From assembly GCA_029962745.1 (NCBI GenBank), contig CM057171.1, positions 1,764,135 to 1,828,134 of the forward strand: a stretch of 64,000 nt of DNA, given 5' to 3'. The translations under genes were made by a program, and so were the position numbers. This DNA comes from Echinometra lucunter (Eukaryota; Echinodermata; Echinoidea; Camarodonta; Echinometridae). Positions 35,488 through 45,891 of this stretch are shown here, one piece after another. The notes under the pieces were generated by a model. That model did not search any database. It worked only from the letters and a program-made list of their open reading frames with translations, and was not told the DNA's origin. Position 1 is the first letter of the stretch; each line of letters begins with the position of its first letter.

Positions 35488-37422
35488 TTACACCTTGTAA
35501 TCTTTATGAAAGACATGGATGAGTCTACTGTCACATATTGCGATCTCACCAGTCGAAAATGCTGCGATGTGGAAGTCACTGCCATAGAGTTTGAATTGAG
35601 GAAGTACTGTTCTAACATATCTTAGATCATGGGTGTAAAGATCCACTGTGACATAACCTTCCTTCACCCATCCGATGAGGATACTGTCATCTTCTAGAAC
35701 AACTGGGTATGTTTCAAGATCATATTCATAAAAATTGAAGAGTACTTGGACTGAATTGATTTGCTGGAATTGTGCATTGACTACACAAATATGATTATTG
35801 TCAACATACACGTAACATGGTTTATGACTCATTTGTCTAAATGCATTCTTGTTTGGATAATAATCATAATTGCCCTCATATTCATGAACTTCCTTGAACT
35901 CCCTACAATCTGGTCTATACACTGACAGTACTACCTTTTTACGTGTATCGTCATCATGATATATTAATATTTCATTGTTCTTGCCTGTACATACTTCAAA
36001 ACATGAATTTGCTATCTGAACTTCTGGTGTTGGCACTCTCTCCCACTTACATGAGTACAGAGAAAACTTTTTATTTCTGCCAATGACTGAACATCTACCA
36101 TCTGACAAAAATCTTAGCGACTTGATAGTAGCTTTCTCAAGCACTGTTTCTTGTAGCCCATTGATGGTAAAGATGTCTACGCCTCCTCTACGGTAACACA
36201 CAGCCATTCTTCCATCTGGTGTTGGTGCCATGTCATTCACTCCAGGACCTATGGTGGATAGTGAACCTACCTTCTGCAAGTTCCACAGTTTGTCACTAAG
36301 AGTTGGCTCACGACTCAGAGCTCTCGGAAGGTTTGCTGAAGCAGCTTCATCTCCAGGGAGGGTGAGCTCTCCCAACTTGAGGTCTTGTTGACTTTGAGAT
36401 CTGGTGAACTTGATGCTCTCAGCTTGTTCAGTGATGCCTCTTGGTATCTTATCATCGCAGTTAGCTTTGTTCATCAGCTCCCGCAATTCGGTACATAGTC
36501 TCTGATGCACAACCAAAGACTCTCCTTCTAAGAATCCTGCGATTCCCTTGGTGATTAAATCACGGGTAGAACTGATATCATGGAGCAGTTTCAAGTCACA
36601 TTGTTCTATGTCCTGTAAGTGCCCAGTCATTTCCTTTTTGAACTCTTGCAGTGTCTTGGTAAGGTCGTTCTTTTGTTTTATAAGCTTCTCCAGAGAATCG
36701 TTAAATGCTGCATCAACATCAGCTGCCCTTTCGTCCAGCATGGTACAGGATTTCACATTTTCTTCTTTTGTCACTGTGATGTGGTCCTTGATCACCTTCA
36801 CGGTGTCTTCAGCTTCCGTCTGGAGAGTCTTGGCTTCATCTTTTAATTCTTTCTGGATCTCTGCTACCTCTTCAACGTCATGGTTGGGCCCATTGTGGCG
36901 GAGCATCCGACACCTGAAACAGATGGTAACCTTGCAGGTTGAGCATACCCATTCCATCTCTTCCTGAGGATGTTTCTTACACAGCTGCTTCGGTTTCACC
37001 ATCCCACTTTTAATGTCTTTGCTGTCAACAACTTCATGCTTCTTGTTCAATTTAAACTTTCCATGAGCATCCAGGCAAGAAATGCACATGTATACCCCAC
37101 ACGTTTGACAGTAAGCAACTGCTTTGGATCTTTCTCCTTGGTCACAGACGGTACACATTTGCTCAGAGGACTTCACATCTTCTACGAGAGATTTGATAGG
37201 AAAGTTTGTTTGAAGTTTAGATACATCGCCATCTTCCACTGGCGTCGTCTGACGGCAAACAGGACACGTCAGTTTATTTTCTTTGAAGTTGAAATCAAGG
37301 AGATCAGCCAGGCATTTTTGACAAAAGGTGTGTGTGCAGGAGAGTTGTTTAGGTTCATCGTAGAGTTCTTGGCAGATCACACATTCCAGACTCTGTGCAG
37401 GAACAGTGGTCACACTAGCCAT
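35488..37422 (-). CDS. TRIM protein: RING, two B-boxes, coiled coil, C-terminal propeller-like domain
   Basis: A single open frame of 644 residues. The RING finger C3HC4 spans about residues 14-56 (C14, C17, C29, H31, C34, C37, C53, C56). B-box 1 is about 90-131 and B-box 2 about 148-190 (CKKH, CSTC, CFRC). A coiled coil follows at about 190-340. The C-terminal 260 residues have NHL/TRIM2-like features (DMAPTPDGRMAVCY, SDGRCSVIG, DDSILIGWV). It should be an E3 ubiquitin ligase whose C-terminal domain picks the target; TRIM56- or TRIM2-like proteins are the nearest types I recognise. The start is placed at MASVTTVPAQ because the RING begins 13 residues later and TTTTCATTTCTCAG just upstream looks like a splice acceptor for a 5' UTR exon. 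No coding intron. It is the full-length partner of the fragment at 1-1317. The propeller half differs more between the copies than the coiled coil does. Confidence 0.9.
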   Translation of the reverse strand: MASVTTVPAQSLECVICQELYDEPKQLSCTHTFCQKCLADLLDFNFKENKLTCPVCRQTTPVEDGDVSKLQTNFPIKSLVEDVKSSEQMCTVCDQGERSKAVAYCQTCGVYMCISCLDAHGKFKLNKKHEVVDSKDIKSGMVKPKQLCKKHPQEEMEWVCSTCKVTICFRCRMLRHNGPNHDVEEVAEIQKELKDEAKTLQTEAEDTVKVIKDHITVTKEENVKSCTMLDERAADVDAAFNDSLEKLIKQKNDLTKTLQEFKKEMTGHLQDIEQCDLKLLHDISSTRDLITKGIAGFLEGESLVVHQRLCTELRELMNKANCDDKIPRGITEQAESIKFTRSQSQQDLKLGELTLPGDEAASANLPRALSREPTLSDKLWNLQKVGSLSTIGPGVNDMAPTPDGRMAVCYRRGGVDIFTINGLQETVLEKATIKSLRFLSDGRCSVIGRNKKFSLYSCKWERVPTPEVQIANSCFEVCTGKNNEILIYHDDDTRKKVVLSVYRPDCREFKEVHEYEGNYDYYPNKNAFRQMSHKPCYVYVDNNHICVVNAQFQQINSVQVLFNFYEYDLETYPVVLEDDSILIGWVKEGYVTVDLYTHDLRYVRTVLPQFKLYGSDFHIAAFSTGEIAICDSRLIHVFHKDYKV

Positions 37423-37955
37423 CTTGCCCTGAGAAATGAAAACAACAAAGCATCTTCATTGTACAATTCTGAGGCCTTAAACAAAAAACAAAATACAAAA
37501 AAAAAAAAAAAAAAAAAAACCCACAGAATTCCAGAACTTTGTATAATATTTCACTTCAAAATGCTGACTCTGGCTTCTCATTTTATAACGCACCCTTCTT
37601 GTTACTGAACTATATTGGTGACTCGAGATTATTTGCTCCGCCGATAAGTGAATAGGCGTATCGTATAACCTGATGGCAAAAGAGAGTATATAGGGACCAA
37701 ACGGCATTAAAATTACAGGCTAAATAATAGCAAATTTACATAGCGCTTTACAGTTTTACACCAACGAGATGCCCTTGTTTTACACCTAAGAGTAAAGTGA
37801 TCAGTTTGATGACTTAATTTAATTACCTTCTCGGATCGATATCAGCTTGATTCACGTATACATACCAGCTATGTAGGTTCCTATCATATAGACTATTTTC
37901 TATCAGGCCAATTGGTTGCAGCGCGCCTGCGCCTGCATGTAACACGGTACATACA

Positions 37956-38231
37956 TTCACTATGAACAGGGCGAACAAAGAAAGCGGACAAAATAAACAA
38001 CCTCTCATTCTACCCTTCACAATGGTACTGGTAGTCAAAAGAACATCCTACACAGCTGTTATGTTTAATCATGTATATAGTTCCAGGTGAATACGCATGT
38101 GACACCTGTTCCACATATTTTAGACAATAGCAGTGAAGGGATGTTCTTTTGACTACCAGAACCATTGTAAAGGGTATAATGAGGGGTTGTTTATTTTGTC
38201 CGCTTTCTTTGTCCGTCGTGTTCATAGTGAG
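37956..38231. mobile_element. Long-arm inverted-repeat MITE
   Basis: Arms 37956-38047 and 38140-38231 are near-perfect reverse complements (TTCACTATGAACA at the outer end, AAGCGGACAAAATAAACAACC, AGTCAAAAGAACATC). Loop of about 92 bases. It lies about 540 bases upstream of the TRIM start codon. Confidence 0.85.
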
Positions 38232-38477
38232 TGCAGGAGACGATAACAGCTTTGTCATCATATACTCTTTGCCGCATGCAAAGAACATCAAGAATAATTA
38301 CATATTAACCAAAATAAGCCAACACATGGCTTGTACTTTGAGCCCTGAAATGTTCGCATCCGGGCTTCGCATAGATAATATGCAGTGAATAGGCCTACTT
38401 GAACGATATACCTTAAAAAATAATGATTAAAAAAGAAGTAATAGGCCTAATAATCATAGAAAATAATACAATGAGTA

Positions 38478-39257
38478 CAGGGGCGTCGCTAGACCTTTTT
38501 CAGTTGGGGGGGGGGGGGTGTAGAGGCCACTGATTACCGACAAACAATATCTATATATTATACGAGCGAACGCAGCGAGCAAGGAAAAATATAGGCCTTT
38601 ATTCTCCTTTTCATGGTAGAAGTGATGATTCTTTATCAAAATACAAGATTGACCTATAAGATTTCTAAATTATACATGTACATTTGGTCCCCTCGCTTTT
38701 CGAATTGCCGAATTCGTTTGCTTTCCCAAACCATCTTGTATCTAATTATCATATCAGAGAGAATGGCGAGCGAGAAAAAATATATTTACTCTTTTTCATG
38801 GTAGAAGTGATATTTCTTCATCAAAATACACGACGGAATTAAGTAAGAGATATTTAACTTATGCATTTGGTCACCTCGCTTTCAATTCGTTTGCTTTCCC
38901 AAACCATCTTGTATCTAAATATTTACGAGCAAGCGCAGCGAGCGAGGAAGAATATAGGTACTGCTTATCGCGGTAGAAGTGATAATTCTTCATCATAATA
39001 CACGATGGACCTAAAAGATATCTAAATTATATGTTTGGTCACCTCATTTGCCGAATGTGTTTGCTTTCTGAAAACATCCTATATCTAAATATACGAGCGA
39101 GCGCAGCGAGCGAGGAAAAATATTATTATTATTATCATTATTATTATTATTATTATTATTATTGTTATTATTATTATTATTAGTAGTAGTAGTAGTAGTA
39201 GTACTATTATTATTATCATCATCATCATTCTTATTATTATTATTATTATTATTATTC

Positions 39258-39334
<77 letters not shown>

Positions 39335-39681
39335 TAGAAACTGCGCTTTTCCCAAGATGGCCCAAAGCGCTAACAAGAAAATTACACAAAAATTTAAAAT
39401 GAAAACATACAGTACTAAAAATCTGGGTTAGAAAAAGAAATGTACACTCTCTTACGTGGTACCAGTGTTATTTCATCATCAAAATACACAAGCAAATAAG
39501 CCGACTCTATTTGGGCACCTTACTGCCCTTTTCTTTTTCCCTCCTTCCTCTTCCCTCTCCTTATTTTTCTCTCCCTTTATTTTTTGCCCACAGCGATCAC
39601 CAATATGCCGACAAGAATTCTGAGTAGGGGGGGGGGGGCGGGGTTGTCACACCCCCACATCCCCCTCTAGCGACGCCCCTG
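38478..39681. mobile_element. hAT-like element carrying a tandem array
   Basis: Inverted ends CAGGGGCGTCGCTAGA (38478) and TCTAGCGACGCCCCTG (ending 39681) are flanked by AATGAGTA (38470-38477) and AATAAGTA (39682-39689), an 8 bp target duplication with one mismatch. CAG termini with 8 bp duplications are hAT-like. The interior is an array of about 180 bp units, each with ACGAGCGAGCGCAGCGAGCG, AGAAGTGATNATTCTTCATC and a TTTGGTCACCTCGC block, plus a TTA microsatellite (39121-39335) and poly-G tracts near both ends. No transposase. Confidence 0.75.
39121..39335. repeat. (TTA)n microsatellite
   Basis: About 215 bases of TTA with some GTA and ATC, inside the hAT-like element. Poly-Asn and poly-Leu frames here are artefacts. 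Confidence 0.95.
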
Positions 39682-40088
39682 AATAAGTAATGATGAATAT
39701 ATAGAAACAAGAATCAGGTTTTAAGACAGGTAACTAGCTTTTCATGGGTGGAGGGGGGGGGGTGGATTGACCTGAAGTCTTGATGGAAATCAAAATCTTG
39801 TCGCACTCACCTGATTTACAGAATTTACCCATAAAAAGCTGCGTGATCAGTGTCGATTCGGTCTTTACCCTTTTCCATATCTTTGCTGTGTGAACCAGGG
39901 ATATGGTTAAGATTAAACATGATAATGATAATAAAAATAATAACAATAATAATAATAATAATAAAGAACTATCATAATGCAAGAGATACAGATCATCGGC
40001 GTCAATCCGTTTTCTAATGGGGGGGGGGGGGGACGCAGTCCCAAAATTTGCTGAAAAGCAAAACAAAAATTCAGGTGTCTCTATTTCT

Positions 40089-40120
<32 letters not shown>

Positions 40121-40333
40121 CAAGGAAGGCGGAGAGTATTTCAAGGTTGGGGGGGTGGGGTATCAGCGAAAAAGGGCACTAACAAAGGTTGAACCTGGAA
40201 AGGAAAAGTACACTCTCTTTGACACACTTTTAAGCGAGCGAAGCGAGCGAGCCAAAAATATCAAATTTCTTGTTATGAGAGAAGTGTTATTGGGTCATCA
40301 AAATGCACTATAGGCCTATGACATCTAAAATAT
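39682..40333. repeat. Array remnants and poly-G repeats
   Basis: Non-coding. Contains poly-G tracts (39751, 40020, 40108) and, from about 40190, one more unit of the roughly 180 bp family (AAGCGAGCGAAGCGAGCGAG, GTGTTATTGGGTCATCAAAA), which is interrupted by the foldback element at 40334. Confidence 0.6.
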
Positions 40334-42840
40334 CGTATCAGGACAACTCCCCCGGAGGACAACTCCCCCGCAGGACGGGTCCCCCGGAGGACATCTCCCC
40401 CGGAGGACAACTCCCCCGGAGGACAACTCCCCCGGAGGACAACTCCCCCGGAGGACAACTCCCCCCGAGGACAACTCCCCCGGAGGACAACTCCCCCCGA
40501 GGACAACTCCCCCGGAGGACAACTCCCCCGAGGACAACTCCCCGTTGGATGACTCCCATCACCCAACTCCCCCGGAGGACACCCCCCCCCCTTTATGGAC
40601 AAAATTACGCATGAAATTTTGTTTTTGTGACAACGCCTTGCTCGCGAGGAACTGTAAAATAAATCTTTCCTTTTTATAAATCAAACTTAAGTAACTAATC
40701 CAGTATTTTTTGTTTTTATTACAACTCTCCCGGAGGAGAACAGCTCCTCGGGGATGACAAACGGGGATGGGCGAGGGGTAGAGGGTTGCTATTCGTTTAA
40801 TAAGGTATTAGGTCATTTGTCGCTCTAATTGCTAACTTTTTTGAAAAATATCCACTCTTTTGCTCCCATTTTTGCGCCAAAGTACACATTCAAGAAAATA
40901 AAAACTCTAGTAATGGGTACGCATTTCCGCCCAAGGGTGTTGGGTTTGACAGCTTCAGCGGCACACTCCCATCGGAACCAAATCTGATCATGAGAAGAAA
41001 GAAAAGAAAGGAATAAAATGAAGAAAGGAAAGTGAGGAAACTAAGTAGAAAGCTACAAAAGTAGAGAATGGTGTATCTAGTCGTAGTCTTCAGGAAAAGA
41101 GGGAGATGGCCCACAATCAAGCTTAAGAATAGAAGTCACTTCGCTCGATCAGCAGCCGTGATTGGGTCCCGTTCCTTTTTTAAAAAATCTAAATGCACAA
41201 TTTTCAGGCAAAATATCATATAAAAATCTTACTTTTTAGGGGAGCGGTCGACCCCCCCCCCCCTGAGATCCGGTATCCGCCCCTTTGTTAAACTAACTGA
41301 CTATAAATGAAAAGAAAACCTTAACGGAATTTTACATTGAATGCATGTTAATTTCATTTTTGTTAAAGGACTTGTGCTTCTACGTATTTAGCGTCCAGCG
41401 AGCATGTGCGAGTATCATTCTTTGCGCTGAAACCACATGAAAACATTAATAATAAAGTACCTCATTCAAGAGTAGAAGATAAACAAAAAAGGAAAAGTCA
41501 TCGTTAGATTCTTATGATTTGACAAATTTGGACACATATTGAGCTCTGGTATCTAAATTTGCTGATGAAATTAATCATTTTTTCTTACTTAGAATATCTA
41601 CATTCAGCTGACCTGAAACCTAGAGGTTTTATGTATTTGTTCTTCTTCTTATTTTTTTATATATTGTCGTTTCGATCCATCACTTCGTCTTCTAATGTAA
41701 TTATCCAGGCCCCACCCTCCGAACATTATGCCATAATCTTAAAGGTTCTCATTTGGGGGGGATTGCCCCATAGATGTATTTTTGTATACGCGTTTATACT
41801 ACACCAACTTCCAAACTTCGAAATGTGGCGGGTCATCACCTATCCCCCCCCCCCACACACACACACACAACACACATTTTCTATTCTGTCATACTCCCTT
41901 CCTTGCAGTCTTACACTTTCTTTAAGTTTAAAGTTCAGTTTATCTACCTAGTATTCTTTCTTTCGTATTGTCAATCCTAATTCTTGTCTTCTTATTTTTC
42001 TATTAGTTTAATGAAGAGCAACTTTCATCTTTTCTCTTTTATAGTAGATTTTCCCCTCGAACCCGCCTTGAAGACAACAATGAAAAAGGGTTGTAAAGAC
42101 ATCGAGAATTTCAATAAAATTTTCCCATCGTGTAGGCCGATTTGAAGACACCATTAAAAAAAATTGGCTCAGCGAGCCGCGACCACTGATCTCTCCACTA
42201 ACAGATCAGTGGCCGCGACCCGAGTGTTTTCCAGCGCGCCGCACTGCGACGCAACCCGAGTGTTTAGTAAAAGCCGTTGCAATGGTGATATCATGTTTGA
42301 TGATTGTTTATTTTTGTACGCAAACATTATGGAATCAAATGTTATCTGACAAACATAGATTGGATTAGTATAATTTTTAATGAGTAAACTAATGTTTTCT
42401 CCAAGCTTTATGACTGATAGATTTCTTTAGGCACTGTTAGGCTCTATATAACAAAGAAAAAATAAGAAGAACAAATACATAAAACATTTAGGTTTCAGGT
42501 CAGCTGAATGCAGATATTCTAAGTAAGAAAAATGATTAATTTCATCAGCGAATTTAGATTATCAAAGCTCAATATGTGTCCAAATTTGTCAAATCATCAG
42601 AATCTAACGATGACTTTTCCTTTTTGTTTATCTTCTACTCTTGAATGAGGTACTTTATTATTAATGTTTTCATGTGGTTTCAGCGCAAAGAATGATACTC
42701 GCACATGCTCGCTGGACGCTAAATACGTAGAAGCACAAGTCCTTTAACAAAAATGAAATTAACATGCATTCAATGTAAAATTCCGTTAAGGTTTTCTTTT
42801 CATTTATAGTCAGTTTAACAAAGGGGCGGATACCGGATCT

Positions 42841-42872
<32 letters not shown>

Positions 42873-43922
42873 GGGGTCGACCGCTTCCCTAAAAAGTAAG
42901 ATTTTTATATGATATCTTGCCTGAAAATTGTGCATTTAGATTTTTAAAAAAAGGAACGGGACCCAATTACGGCTGCTGATCGAGCGAAGTGACTTCTATT
43001 CTTAAGCTTGATTGTGGGCCATCTCCCTCTTTTCCTGAAGACTACGACTAGATACACCATTCTCTACTTTTGTAGCTTCCTACTTAGGTTCCTCACTTTC
43101 CTTTCTTCATTTTATTCCTCTCTTTTCTCTCTTCTCATGATCAGATTTGGTTCCGATGGGAGTGTGCCGCTGAAGCTGTCAAACCCAACACCCTTGGGCG
43201 GAAATGCGTACCCATTACTAGTTTTTATTTTCTTGAATGTGTACTTTGGTGCAAAAATGGGAGCAAAAGGGTGGGTATTTTTTTTTTTAAAGTTAGCAAT
43301 TAGAGCGACAAATGACCTAATACCTTATTAAACGAATAGCAACCCTCTACCCCTCGCCCATCCCCGTTTGTCATCCCCGAGGAGATGTTCTCCTCCGGGA
43401 GAGTTGTAATAAAAACAAAAAAATACTGGATTAATTACTTAAGTTTGATTTATAAAAAATTTACAGTTCCACACGAGCAAGACGTTGTCATAAAAACAAA
43501 TTTCATGGGTAATTTTGTCCTTAAAGGGGGGGGGGGTGTCCTCCGGGGAGTTGTGAGTTGGAAGTCATCCCCCGGGGAGTTGTGCTCCGGGGGAGTTGTC
43601 CTTGGGGGAGTTGTCCTCCGGGGGAGTCGTCCTCGGGGGGAGTCGTCCTCCGGGGGAGTTGTCCGCGGGGGAGTTGCCCTCCGGGGGAGTTGTCCTCCGG
43701 GGGAGTTGTCCACCGGGGGAGTTGTCTTCGGGGGAGTAGTCCTCCGGGGGAGTTGTCCTCCGGGGGAGATGTCCTCCGGGGGACCCGTCCTGCGGGGGAG
43801 TCGTCCTCCGGGGGAGTTGTCCTCCGGGGGAGTTGCCCTCCGGGGGAGCTGTCCTCCGGGGGAGTTGTCAGGTGGGAGTTGTCCCCGGGGGAGTTGTCCT
43901 CCGGGGGAGTAGTCCTAGAACC
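40334..43922. mobile_element. TU-like foldback transposon, 3589 bp
   Basis: Arms of about 1.3-1.5 kb (40334-41663 and 42445-43922) are reverse complements. Each has an outer domain of tandem 16 bp units (GGACAACTCCCCCGGA and variants; about 14 units left, about 24 right) and an inner unique domain, with a 781-base non-palindromic centre. CTAAAATAT occurs immediately outside both ends (40325-40333 and 43923-43931). Removing the element and one CTAAAATAT restores a continuous unit of the surrounding array. Long arms with an outer tandem domain are the published architecture of sea urchin TU elements. No transposase is seen in the centre. Poly-C and poly-G tracts in the arms (41251 and 42842) differ greatly in length, 14 against about 30. 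Confidence 0.88.
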
Positions 43923-44560
43923 CTAAAATATATACCTGGTTACCTCGCTGCCAAATATGACTCTTTTTGGCACATCGCTGGTCCATTGTCTGCTGTCCGA
44001 AACCACCGTTTCTTAATATTACGCACGAGAGAAGTGAGCGAGGAAGCATACACTCTTTCTGATGGCAGAAGTAGTAACCCCTTCAGCAAATTACACTGTG
44101 AGCTTATGAAACATCTAAATTGTTTATTCGGATAGCTCATTAAACGAGCGAGCGCAGCGAGCGTTGAAAAAAATACTCTTTTTCAAGTTAGGAGTGTTAT
44201 TTCGTCATCAAAATACACTAAGCCTAAAAGATATCTAAATAATAATTTGATCACCTGTGTGCAAAATATGACTCTATTTAGCTACCTCGCTTGCCTTCCG
44301 AAACCATTCTGTTTCTACGAGCGAGCAAAGTCAGCGACACACACAAAACAAAAACATGGATTCGTCACCAACATAAAGTAGATGATTTTTTTAAAACTTT
44401 GTTAACAACCTCGCTACCCAAATACTTAATGTTATTTTTGAATCTCACTGCTGAAATAAGCTGTTTGCTGCCCGAAATCATTACGAGCGAGAGTAGCGAG
44501 CAAGTGAACCAAAAAAGGGATTTTCATTTTTTATCTTGACTGTTATCTACTCAACTTGCC
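43923..44560. repeat. Continuation of the roughly 180 bp tandem array
   Basis: Three to four further degenerate units with GAGCGAGCGCAGCGAGCG (44145), CGAGAGAAGTGAGCGAGGAA and repeated TATGACTCTNTTT, ATTTCGTCATCAAAATACAC and TATCTAAAT blocks. Same family as in 38478-39681 and 40190-40333. Confidence 0.8.
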
Positions 44561-45273
44561 GCTCGATTTCTTATACTGATATTCAGGTCTGGTTATAGAT
44601 ATATTACTAACATTCTATGAGTAGAAGGTATAACATTTAATAGAAACAAAAGATGATTTCCTTTCATAATGTTATATGAATGTAATTCTTTTGCATTTTG
44701 TTATGAGAAATGAGAAAAATAAACTGAAACTGAGCGAGCAAGCTCTTCCCGGTTTCCAATTTTGTTTCCTTTCTCTTGTTTTCCGCTTTCTTTTCACTCT
44801 TCCTTCCTTTTTTTTCAGTTCTGAAATTATTGGGGGGGGGGGGAATTGATATCTTTGCCCCCGAAATTTTCTTCGGGGGGGGGGGGGGTGGAGTGGGGTG
44901 GGGTGGGGAACCGATATACTATAGAAACAAGGGTCAAAAGTGGAAAAGGGTTTTGATTTAAAGCACATCTCAGCATGAATAGGAGAATAGATGAAACTTA
45001 ATGGCTTCAACACACGTAGTAAGCCTTGCCTAAAATATTATAAAATTGCGAGGAGTTTGGAGGGGGAATATCCCCATTGCTTCATTTAGCTCTTATTTAG
45101 TTCTTAACAAATACGAGACAAAAATGCGTCCCCGAGAGGGTCGTATATACGGGACGCGGGACAAAATGGTTAAAATACGGGACGTCGGAGATGGGGCCAG
45201 TGTTATACCGCTTTCCTATCCTCAAACAAACACCGAGATCCGTGCGAAAAAAATAGTTGATGATCTTTATTAT

Positions 45274-45891
45274 CGTCGGCTTCCCGGAAAAAGGCCGTTA
45301 TTGACGTTTTCTCAATTTTCCTGCCATTTTTTTTCATTGCAGAAATGGAAAAAGCATGTCATAAGCTTTCTTCTCGTACCATTCTCGAACCTCAATTTGA
45401 CTTCATTATGACGTAATAAGCCAAAAAACAAAATTACCGAGCACGTGAATTCCTCCTCACTCAACGTGCTTACGCGCATAGACCGATTCGCAATAGTGTC
45501 CATTTTCTGTGAACTATTGCGCATTTTTTGTTCCCGGAAGAAAGACACAATTCTTCGCTCATGTGCTTACGCGCATAGACCGATTTGCATTAGTTTCTGG
45601 GAACTGGATTTACGTACTCGCGCATTTTTGGTCTGGGAAGAAAGCCGTTAAGGATAAAATGCTAATGATTAGAAAACCCCCAAGAAAATCTTTAGAGTAT
45701 TTTAAATAAAAACACAAAATATCATTGAAAAAAAAATCTTGCTGTGTCAGAAATTTTGAGAGTTAGGACGGAAAAATAATACACTAGCTGCTAAAAGCTC
45801 AAAATAAGGTCAAAACTTCACACGAGTTTTTCTCAAAAACGTACATTTCGCGCACGTGCGCGTTAGCGGCCTTTTTCCGGGAAGGCGACGT
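45274..45891. mobile_element. Inverted-repeat element with an internal duplication
   Basis: CGTCGGCTTCCCGGAAAAAG and GGCCGTTA at 45274 are mirrored by TAGCGGCCTTTTTCCGGGAA and GGCGACG ending 45891. Inside, GTGCTTACGCGCATAGACCG occurs at 45467 and again at 45563 in a roughly 96-base tandem duplication. No protein is recognised. Confidence 0.6.

Noticed and set aside
36548..37608. Plus-strand frames of 139 and 212 codons
   Set aside because: Antisense shadows of the TRIM coding sequence.
40890..43331. Similar 76- and 107-codon frames (MIVGHLPLF start) at 40890-41120 (-) and 43008-43331 (+)
   Set aside because: They are the same sequence in the two arms of the foldback element. Conservation is explained by arm identity and there is no recognisable domain.
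40340..43915. CRISPR-like array of regular repeats in the GGACAACTCCCCCGGA tracts
   Set aside because: Units are directly adjacent without unique spacers and belong to an animal foldback transposon.
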